A program made the position numbers and the translations under genes. Shown one piece after another: positions 1 through 5,487 of a stretch of 12,903 nucleotides of DNA. Source of the DNA: DASYXT01 sp035934555. Its GTDB lineage: Bacteria; Verrucomicrobiota; Verrucomicrobiia; Limisphaerales; UBA8199. The notes under the pieces were generated by a model. It was not told where the DNA came from and made no database searches. It saw only the letters and a list, made by a program, of their open reading frames with translations. Positions within the stretch are counted from its first letter, which is position 1. Each line of letters starts with the position of its first letter. The DNA is taken from assembly GCA_035934555.1 (NCBI GenBank), contig DASYXT010000119.1, forward strand, positions 1-12,903, written 5' to 3'.

Positions 1-83
1 ACTTGTTCCACCGCCCGCGTTCTAATAGCTTCCAGAGTCTGATGGTCCAGTTTTCGCGCATCACGCCGGTCAGCTTTGGTCAT
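1..83 (-). CDS. IS630-family transposase, N-terminal 27 codons (runs off left edge)
   Basis: The complement of the first 83 bases reads as an ATG-started frame opening MTKADRRDARKLDHQTLE and continuing AIRTRAVEQ to the edge. The DARKLDH-TLE-IR-RAV pattern resembles the start of the helix-turn-helix DNA-binding domain of IS630-type transposases, which normally continue into a DDE catalytic domain; that part lies outside the window. The ATG complement is at 81-83. No strong Shine-Dalgarno sequence precedes it. The gene points away from the glycosyltransferase relic at 141-488 and lies almost against it, which suggests the element landed in that gene. The family call rests on a short stretch and on memory of the family, so it is likely but not certain. 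Confidence 0.7.
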   Translation of the reverse strand, partial: MTKADRRDARKLDHQTLEAIRTRAVEQ

Positions 84-89
84 GCCCGA

Positions 90-119
90 AGATTACCCAT
101 AAACCCAACCAAATGTCAA
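90..119 (-). promoter_or_regulatory. possible promoter for the IS630-like transposase
   Basis: On the minus strand TTGACA (complement of 114-119) is a perfect -35 consensus. It is followed after 18 bases by TAATCT (complement of 90-95), a weak -10 match (3 of 6). The -10 lies only 6 bases before the transposase ATG, so a transcript from it would be nearly leaderless. The perfect -35 is the main reason to list it; a chance match is possible. Confidence 0.25.
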
Positions 120-140
120 CATACTTATGAACTCCTTAAT

Positions 141-488
141 ATGAGCGCGCTCTTGGCCAAGATGCGCCGGTATGCAGGAGGAACCCATTGGGTTTGCGCT
201 TCGGACGCGATGTATGCGTTCCAGGCGCAGCTATCCGTGCCGCCGGAGCTCGCGGTGGTTATGGCTAAACGATTCTGGTCCGGGCAGATTTCCGCTGCGC
301 AAATCGTGAAGGTGTGCTGGAAATATAAACCCGAACAGGTGCTATTGCCGAATGGCCGGATCAGCGCCGACTGGCGCGACTTTCTGAACCCAGATTATGA
401 GCTCGTCTATGCGGACCGGGAATTCGTGCTTTATGTCAGCAAGAGCGTGGTCGCAGCCGGATCCCGCAAACTGAAAGCTCATGTGTAA
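141..488 (+). pseudogene. C-terminal remnant of a probable membrane glycosyltransferase (GT39/ArnT-like)
   Basis: An open frame ends at TAA 486-488. From about Met 141 it reads like the soluble C-terminal tail of bacterial membrane glycosyltransferases: a segment with DAMYAFQAQLSVPPELAVV, then KRFWSGQI, YKPEQVLL, and a terminal beta pair YELVYADREFVLYV. Such enzymes normally carry 400 or more residues of membrane helices before this tail, and none is present here. Upstream of 141 the frame stays open to base 3, but that stretch is antisense to the IS630-like transposase and is not part of this gene. The start at 141 is therefore only where the recognisable sequence begins, not a real start. 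I read it as a gene cut by the insertion element; the 5' part could lie left of the window. The tail has no catalytic residues, so the family call is moderate. Confidence 0.5.
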
Positions 489-534
489 GCGAGGACTTTA
501 AGCACTTAAACGGTCAGATGCCAGTTTTGAAAGC

Positions 535-780
535 CTAATGAACAAATTGCCCCGGCACTGGCGTTTCGTCAGAGAAGAACTTGTGTCCGCTGACCACCTG
601 GCCCAGCGAATCATACTGATACGACCAGTAACTGCCGTCGGCCAGGGTTGTGCGGACACGCTGGTTTGCGGAATTGTACGTGTACGCAAAGCTGAGGTTC
701 GAGCCGGCTGAGGGCAAAGCTGAAATCTGGGTCAACCGGTTGAGATAATCGTACTGCTTGGTCGTCCTCATCCGGGGCAT
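535..780 (-). pseudogene. RHS/YD-repeat fragment (third RHS copy, both ends missing)
   Basis: This 81-residue frame is a slice of RHS core. It contains TTKQYDYLNRLTQIS, YNSANQRVR, ADGSYW, YDSLGQVVSGHKFF and DETPVPGQF, and aligns without gaps over most of its length to RHS1 near bases 2590-2816 and RHS2 near 7060-7286. It shares SGHKFF and ETPVPGQF with RHS1 rather than RHS2, so it is nearer to RHS1. Homology starts at residue 4-5 and ends at Phe 79, two codons before a TAG stop. The signal peptide, most YD repeats, the core end and any tip domain are all absent. It starts 11 bases after the stop of the small membrane-protein gene, on the same strand. It is most likely a recombination relic; a translated short peptide is not excluded, since an ATG at 778-780 is available. 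Confidence 0.75.
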
Positions 781-791
781 AAGGTGTCTCT

Positions 792-1034
792 TCAGGTCTT
801 CCGATTCTTGCGTCTAATCTTCCAGACCGCTACAGCCCCAATCGCAACCAGGCCAACAAACCCGTAGCCGGCTCCGGTCCCCAGCCAATGAGAGAGGAAA
901 TACTCAAGCAGCAGCAGGACAGCTAGTAAAATCGTGGACTGGAAAGCCGACCTTCCGCCCACCTTGGCTACAACAACCAGAGCTAGCGCGAGAACCACAA
1001 ACCAGATAGGGACGCCAGGCGTTGAGCCGCTCAT
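792..1034 (-). CDS. small triple-helix membrane protein, candidate partner/immunity protein of RHS1
   Basis: This is an 80-residue protein of unknown family. I chose the ATG at 1034 (MSGSTPGVPIW) because it lies 10 bases after the RHS1 stop (1045-1047) and has a GAGGG ribosome-binding site overlapping that stop. The frame stays open upstream to 1142, but that extension would overlap RHS1. Three hydrophobic helices are visible at about residues 8-24, 32-51 and 54-73, followed by a very basic tail (KIRRKNRKT), which predicts a cytoplasmic C-terminus. There is no cleavable signal, cysteine or catalytic motif. It is small, membrane-embedded and immediately downstream of a variable RHS tip, as expected for an immunity protein against a membrane-active or periplasmic toxin. 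That role is inferred from position only. Ordinary small membrane proteins look the same. Confidence 0.65.
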   Translation of the reverse strand: MSGSTPGVPIWFVVLALALVVVAKVGGRSAFQSTILLAVLLLLEYFLSHWLGTGAGYGFVGLVAIGAVAVWKIRRKNRKT

Positions 1035-1044
1035 ACCGGTACCC

Positions 1045-4000
1045 TCAATCCTCCGGGGGAGGAATCGGTAATATTGGAATAGTGCTAGAGGACAGTGGTA
1101 TTGTGACCCTCTCAACGATATTGACATTGATGTCAATGCCATAGCCGGGGTTAGGACACCCTGGCATATTGATTACGCCGTTCTGGGCCGCACTCGCGAT
1201 GTGAACCACAGCTTGCTTAGTTAACTCACCGGCGGCAACGATAGCACCCGCTCTTGCAGCGTCGGCTATAGCATTCGCGCGTTCCGCAGCCAGGCTACTC
1301 AGCCGCTGTTCCAGCCTAGCTATCTCACGCGGCGTACTTTTGAGGGGGAGTCTGCTCGCCTTTAGCACCATCCTAGCATTGATGTTACCGGCTTTGGATA
1401 GACTACTCCAAAGCTCTTCCAGTCGTTTCACGTCTGCAACATCGGGTGCTCCCGCAAACCCCCACAGCGTTGCTATCAGCGCTGATTTGGCGTCGATGTC
1501 GTACCAGTCCTTGCCAGTGGCAACATTGACAGCAACCTGTATGCCGACATCGACTACAAGACCTACCAGTCCCTCGATAAGCTCGCGGCCGTTGGAGTCG
1601 CACTTATCTAGACCATCATTAGCGACGAATCCGTATAAATTGATCCCGCCCTGCTCCTGCAGAGGATCCCTGGAAACCCAGGTACCGTGGGAGGAGCTGT
1701 AAAACCTGAACCCGTAATAAAGCAACTCGCTCTCATCGTCCTGGTATTTGGTGGAGAACCGGAAGGGGTTGGCCTTCGCCATGGGGCCAGTGGCCCGGAG
1801 CACCTCACCGAAGGGGCTATACTCGTATTGAGCTACACAGGTCCCGTCGGCGGCATTCCCAAGCGCTGCTACGTTGCCGTTGCCATCAAACGCTGCAAGG
1901 CAGTTGGTCGTGCTGGACCCGTAGTAAACCATTTCGAGCAACCCGCCAATACCCCCAGCGCCTTGCATGGAGCCGCTCACATCCAGGCCCCACATGTAAG
2001 TGCGGACTAGGCTGTTAGCCGTGTTCACTTCGTCCAGCAGATTCCATCCGTCATACATGAACCTGAGGTCGTTTGCAGACGCGCCCAACACCCGTTTATG
2101 GATGCGCCGGCCTTTCGCGTCATAGGAAAAGAGAAGAACCTGCTGCGGGCCAACGCTTGTCTTGTTGGTCATCGCGATCAGGCGGTTTTCGGCGTCCCAG
2201 CCGTAATACCAGCGCCCGTCGCTGGTCAGATTGCCGTCCAGATCATATGTGAATGGCTCGGGGGTTTGGGCGACGAACAGATCGCCCGTAACGGTGGTCT
2301 GCCAATTGGCCGCCACGGAAATGCTCTGCCAGACAGGCGAAGAAGCATTGTTAACACTCAACTGCTCCCGGAAGTACTCGCCTTTTCGGAACGGCGATTG
2401 GCTGTTGACCGTCACGGCGTTGGTCGCATACGCAATGCCCATGATGTCCACGTCACCCGGCACATCGCGGTTGGTGTACTGGTTCAAGGTGTTGGCGTGA
2501 TAGTTCGCGATGCGCTGGTTGGCGCCGTTCTGGTCACCGCCAGCCAGGGTTTGAGTCCGATTTCCGATGGTGTCGAAGGTGTAATCAAAGAACTGTCCTG
2601 GGACCGGCGTTTCATCGGCGAAGAACTTGTGCCCGCTAACGACTTGGCCGAGCGAATCGTAGCCGTAGCGCCAGTATGAGCCATCCGCATCAATCCGGCG
2701 CGTGCGTTGATTCGCCGAATTATACTCGTAATTGAAGGTCACGGGCGTGGCAGCCGAGGGCGCCGAAGAAATCTGCGTGAGCCGGTTGAGGTAATCGTAC
2801 TGCTTGGTCGTGGTCATCCGGGTCGAGCCGTTTTTCGCGAAGGTAATTTGGCTGACCAGAGGGGAATTTGCAAGATAACTGTACGCGGCAGAATACGGGG
2901 TGGCGGTCGTGTTGTCGGTGGCGGTTTGGAGCCGGGAAGCCGAATCGTAACCGTAGGCCTCCTGAACGAGCGGGGAGGGGCCGTTGAGAACGGCCAATTG
3001 GGTCCGGCGGAGATACGCGTCATAGCCGTTGGTGACCGAAAGGCCGGCCAGCGTGCCGCTGACGTTGGTTTCGCTGAGGAGGTTGTTGGCGTTGTCATAG
3101 CCAAGAATAACTTGGGCGGAGCCGACGGTGTTGGTGGTCTGGCGGCCCCGGCGGTCGTAACTGTAGGCCAGGGCTGGGGTGTTTTGTGGATCGTTGGAGT
3201 ACGCCACGCCAACCAGGTCGCCGTAGCCTTCGTTCTGAATGCCGCTATTGAAGCCGTAAGTGTACGTGGTGAGGAGACGCTGGCTTTGGCTGTTGCTGCG
3301 CGCCCACAGCCGCGTCAGGAGGCGCCCGCCGGCCGTGTAGGTGTAATCGGGGCCGGTACTGTCGGCATAACGCTTGTTGTCCAGGAATCCGCGGTAAGAG
3401 TTGTAATTCCAGGTGGTTGTGGCCGCGCCGCCGCGGGTGCCATAACTGGTCCAGGTGGTCATGGTCTTTTTCCGGCCCTGAGCGTCATACGTGTAAGCCA
3501 CGGGATAAACGCGGCTGCCGGACTGGTTTGTGAGGAGCCCCGTGGCCGCATAGGCGTTGGCGACGATGCCGCCGTCGGGCTGCGTGATTTGAACCGCGCG
3601 CAGGGAAACGTCAAAGGTCGTCGTGGTGGTTTGGGGCGGCTGGGCCAGCCCGGCTGGGGGCGTGGTGACCGAGGAGGTTTGGTCCGCGTTGTTCAGCGTG
3701 TAAGTTGTCGTGCCGTTGCGCCCATCGGTGACGGAATTCTGGCGTCCGTGCGGGTCATACCCGTACGTGCTGGAGGTGATCACGCCCAGCGTCTGATTGG
3801 ACATGGTTGAGGCCACCAGGCGGCCATATTGGTATTCCTGAATGTTCGCTGTGCCGTCGGGCGCGTAAGTAGTTTGCGTGCGGGTCGTGCCGGGCACGAT
3901 CACCGTGCGACGAGTGACCGGCGTGTTTGCATCGCGGTACACTGTGCTCCAGTTCGTGAGGCCAGTCGTTGCGGTTTGAACGGTGGAGACCAGTGTGCCC

Positions 4001-4500
4001 GTGCTTTGGCCAGCATCGAAGATATATGTACTGTCCTGCGTGAGGTCCGGCAGTGATTGCGTCGCCGCCGCAACGGAGTGCTCGATTTGGGTAATGCGGT
4101 CGTTCTGGGATTGCAGGCTGCCGCTGCCAAGGGCGTTGGAGAAGGTGTCATATGAGCTGAATGCCAAGGTGGTGTTCATGACGGCGAGCACCTGGTACTC
4201 GAGCTGCGCTTTGGCGTTATAGCAGAAGAGGGTTGTTACGCCGTCCGGATCGATCTGCTTCCAGACCTGGCCGTTTAGACCGGGGGTCAGACCGCAGAAA
4301 GGTCCGTTCGTATTCATCCAGATATCGAGGAGGATTTGCGGATTGCCGGTCTGGGTGTTGTTCATGAATTTGTGCAGATTGCTCCTGGCACCGTTGCTTG
4401 ATGCGCATCGGCCGCGGCATGGTCTGAGAAATGCCCGGGTTATGGAATTTGTGAAACAGCATAAGGTTTGGTATTGCTGGGCACGGGAATCCAGGGGCAT
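1045..4500 (-). CDS. RHS1: 5'-truncated RHS/YD-repeat protein with variable C-terminal tip, fused to mobile-element sequence
   Basis: The frame is 1151 codons long. Residues 1-75 come from mobile-element sequence (bases 4276-4500) and show no RHS character. RHS sequence begins at about residue 76 (NGQVWKQIDPDGV). Many YD repeats follow (YGYDPHGRQ, YDYLNRLTQ, YDSLGQVV, YDLDGNLT, WDAENRL), then the RHS-associated core at about 892-971 (SPFGEVLRATGPMAKAN, KYQDDESELLYYGFR, SRDP, INLYGF, ending CDSNG). Residues 972-1151 are a unique tip: a hydrophobic stretch (LVGLVVDVGIQVAV), GKDWYDIDAKSALIATLWG, an alanine-rich helical part and a proline-rich end. Core residues align to RHS2 1102-1973, so about 1,100 N-terminal residues including the signal peptide are missing. 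Met 46 (base 4365) and Met 62 (4317) are alternative starts. Without an export signal it is probably non-functional as a secreted protein, yet the frame has no stop, so the fusion is recent or still expressed. The tip matches no toxin family I recognise. Confidence 0.85.
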   Translation of the reverse strand: MPLDSRAQQYQTLCCFTNSITRAFLRPCRGRCASSNGARSNLHKFMNNTQTGNPQILLDIWMNTNGPFCGLTPGLNGQVWKQIDPDGVTTLFCYNAKAQLEYQVLAVMNTTLAFSSYDTFSNALGSGSLQSQNDRITQIEHSVAAATQSLPDLTQDSTYIFDAGQSTGTLVSTVQTATTGLTNWSTVYRDANTPVTRRTVIVPGTTRTQTTYAPDGTANIQEYQYGRLVASTMSNQTLGVITSSTYGYDPHGRQNSVTDGRNGTTTYTLNNADQTSSVTTPPAGLAQPPQTTTTTFDVSLRAVQITQPDGGIVANAYAATGLLTNQSGSRVYPVAYTYDAQGRKKTMTTWTSYGTRGGAATTTWNYNSYRGFLDNKRYADSTGPDYTYTAGGRLLTRLWARSNSQSQRLLTTYTYGFNSGIQNEGYGDLVGVAYSNDPQNTPALAYSYDRRGRQTTNTVGSAQVILGYDNANNLLSETNVSGTLAGLSVTNGYDAYLRRTQLAVLNGPSPLVQEAYGYDSASRLQTATDNTTATPYSAAYSYLANSPLVSQITFAKNGSTRMTTTKQYDYLNRLTQISSAPSAATPVTFNYEYNSANQRTRRIDADGSYWRYGYDSLGQVVSGHKFFADETPVPGQFFDYTFDTIGNRTQTLAGGDQNGANQRIANYHANTLNQYTNRDVPGDVDIMGIAYATNAVTVNSQSPFRKGEYFREQLSVNNASSPVWQSISVAANWQTTVTGDLFVAQTPEPFTYDLDGNLTSDGRWYYGWDAENRLIAMTNKTSVGPQQVLLFSYDAKGRRIHKRVLGASANDLRFMYDGWNLLDEVNTANSLVRTYMWGLDVSGSMQGAGGIGGLLEMVYYGSSTTNCLAAFDGNGNVAALGNAADGTCVAQYEYSPFGEVLRATGPMAKANPFRFSTKYQDDESELLYYGFRFYSSSHGTWVSRDPLQEQGGINLYGFVANDGLDKCDSNGRELIEGLVGLVVDVGIQVAVNVATGKDWYDIDAKSALIATLWGFAGAPDVADVKRLEELWSSLSKAGNINARMVLKASRLPLKSTPREIARLEQRLSSLAAERANAIADAARAGAIVAAGELTKQAVVHIASAAQNGVINMPGCPNPGYGIDINVNIVERVTIPLSSSTIPILPIPPPED
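1715..4271. repeat. paralogous RHS core, copy in RHS1
   Basis: This stretch is visibly similar in DNA and protein to about 6175-8645 in RHS2, in the same orientation. Some blocks are nearly base-for-base identical, for example around 2722-2742 and 7192-7212 (GAATTATACTCGTAATTGAAG). Similarity stops on the right at the mobile-element junction (about 4271-4276). On the left it stops just past the codons for YQDDE and LLYYG, after which the two genes encode unrelated residues apart from the short SRDP and NLY motifs. This is a gene duplication, or two genes from one family exchanging sequence. Confidence 0.8.
4276..4412. repeat. 137-base perfect direct repeat, copy 1 (mobile-element end)
   Basis: Bases 4276-4412 are identical at every position to 12767-12903, in the same orientation. 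Copy 2 stops only because the window ends, so the true repeat may be longer. It begins TAGACCGGGGGTCAGACCG. Flanks differ on the RHS side (CCGTT here, GATCA at copy 2). In both places the repeat abuts the truncated 5' end of a minus-strand gene. This is what the end of an insertion element present in two copies would give. Confidence 0.9.
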
Positions 4501-4517
4501 TTCTACGGTCTGACCCC
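4283..4517. mobile_element. 235-base segment bounded by perfect 12-base inverted repeats
   Basis: GGGGTCAGACCG (4283-4294) and CGGTCTGACCCC (4506-4517) are exact reverse complements and bound a segment that contains the 137-base repeat. A third near copy, CGGTCTGACCC, lies at 4940-4950, just past the IS4-type transposase relic. Two readings fit. It may be a small non-autonomous element with its own inverted ends. Or 4283 may be the left end and 4950 the right end of one internally deleted IS4-family element of 668 bases, in which case 4506 is an extra internal copy. No target-site duplication is obvious. Confidence 0.45.
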
Positions 4518-4523
4518 GCGCCT

Positions 4524-4925
4524 GTGGAGGTCCTGCGCTGCAAAAGCCCCAAGCTGGTTCACAAGGAGCTGGAAATGTTCTTCATTGCCTACAACCTCAT
4601 CCGCTGCCTGATGGCCGCGGCGAGCTTGCGCTACGACGTGGGCATGGGCTGGCTGAGCTTCAAAGGCACGGTGGATTCAGTCCGCCAATTTGCGGGCGCC
4701 ATCGCCCAGGCCCGCTCGCGTAAAAAACGCAAGCAACTCTGGGATAAATTACTCCAGGTCATCGCGCGCGATCGGTTGCCGCAGCGCTCCGCACGACACG
4801 AACCGCGCGCAGTCAAACGCCGGCCCAAGCCTTACCCGCTGCTAAACCGCCCTCGGAAACAATTTAAGGAAATTCCCCATCGCAACCGCTACTGGAAAAA
4901 CAACCCGCGAAAATCAGGGAGCTAA
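4524..4925 (+). pseudogene. 3' remnant of an IS4-family (DDE) transposase
   Basis: The 133-codon frame reads VLRCKSPKLVHKELEM, FFIAYNLIRCLM, LSFKGTVDSVRQF, AIAQARSRKK, EPRAVKRRPKPYPLL and a basic end with FKEIPHRNRYWKNNPRK. This is the familiar C-terminal third of a group of IS4-family transposases. In that family the segment LRCKSP follows directly after the Y-R-E-K signature that supplies the catalytic glutamate, so the fragment has lost all catalytic residues. The frame starts with GTG and stays open a little upstream, but only into the CGGTCTGACCCC motif at 4506-4517, where the homology ends. It lies on the plus strand between the two minus-strand RHS modules, tail towards the ankyrin gene. 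It is a dead relic. Confidence 0.88.
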
Positions 4926-4939
4926 ACTAAGCGCCATTC

Positions 4940-4950
4940 CGGTCTGACCC
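4940..4950. repeat. third copy of the CGGTCTGACCC motif (probable right end of the IS4 relic)
   Basis: CGGTCTGACCC lies 15 bases after the transposase stop codon (TAA 4923-4925) and matches 11 of the 12 bases of the inverted repeat at 4506-4517. Its position just outside the reading frame is where the right terminal repeat of the insertion sequence should be. The 84 bases from here to the ankyrin stop hold no gene. A short GGCC-loop-GGCC hairpin near 5029-5042 is too weak to call a terminator. Confidence 0.5.
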
Positions 4951-5034
4951 TCCCTGCAGGCGGTTCGCAAGGTCATAACCGGATTGGCTCTGATCTAAGG
5001 CTGGACCCTTTCGATGACCCCTTTTTACGGCCAT

Positions 5035-5487
5035 TCACGGCCCTGAGGTTGGGTCCCTCTCCAAGAGGCGTATGACTTGCCTAGCCTCGGGAGAGTTGTC
5101 TTGGGGAGAAACGAAGTCAACTGCCTTCATCCCACTTGCGTCGGGGATGTCGGGATCAGCGCCATGTTTCAGAAGGAACAGCGCGACGTCGTAATTCTTC
5201 TCGAACACGGCCCACAGCAGCGGAGTGAATCTGGAACCCTCACTCGCCTGAAAATTCACGTTCACACCCGCGCCAACCAAATCTTCGACCTGCCTGAGGT
5301 CGCCGCTTGCGGAGGCTTTTAATAGTAGCTCCGGTTTGTTGGCTCGCTTCGCTTGTCCAGCATGGAGGGCAGCGTCGGTCAAGGGATTATACGGCCCTGC
5401 GGTACGCCCGTTATGACGGCAACAAGCGCAAGCCAAGAAGGAACAGGTGGCAAGTGCGGTCACGCGGGCGAGATTGGTCCAGTGCAT
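5035..5487 (-). CDS. exported ankyrin-repeat protein, candidate partner/immunity protein of RHS2
   Basis: The 150-residue protein begins with a short basic-hydrophobic leader (MHWTNLARVTALATCSFLAC) followed by clustered cysteines (C20, C22, C23). It is probably a signal peptide and perhaps a lipoprotein, although FLAC is not a strict lipobox. One ankyrin repeat spans about 53-82 (ELLLKASASGDLRQVEDLV, AGVNVNFQ) and a second 87-115 (TPLLWAVFEKNYDVALFLL, HGADPD). A degenerate third runs to about 144. Ankyrin folds bind proteins and have no catalysis of their own. The ATG overlaps the RHS2 stop by one base (TAATG, 5485-5489), so translation is probably coupled; an AGAGGAG stretch lies about 14 bases upstream. 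The tight coupling to a variable RHS tip suggests an immunity or chaperone role. Ankyrin-repeat immunity proteins are known in polymorphic toxin loci. The role is inferred, the fold is clear. Confidence 0.85.
   Translation of the reverse strand: MHWTNLARVTALATCSFLACACCRHNGRTAGPYNPLTDAALHAGQAKRANKPELLLKASASGDLRQVEDLVGAGVNVNFQASEGSRFTPLLWAVFEKNYDVALFLLKHGADPDIPDASGMKAVDFVSPQDNSPEARQVIRLLERDPTSGP

Noticed and set aside
1035..1142. Longer version of the small membrane protein starting at 1142
   Set aside because: It would overlap the RHS1 end by about 98 bases, and the extra residues have no membrane or signal character. The ATG at 1034 has a well-placed GAGGG.
2707..3810. 367-codon plus-strand open frame opposite RHS1
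   Set aside because: It is antisense to strongly recognisable YD repeats. Its Gly/Val/Arg-rich translation is typical of a reversed frame in GC-rich DNA, and a similar shadow (7395-8273) lies opposite the same part of RHS2.
4364..4513. 49-codon plus-strand frame (MNLCRLLLAPLLDAH...) whose stop codon falls inside the inverted repeat at 4506-4517
   Set aside because: Ending in a terminal repeat is suggestive of an element gene, but the sequence matches nothing I know, there is no clear start signal, and the minus strand is also open here. Not enough to call a gene.
5026..5045. Possible terminator after the ankyrin gene (GGCC-loop-GGCC)
   Set aside because: The stem is only four pairs, and on the coding strand it is followed by an A run, not a T run.
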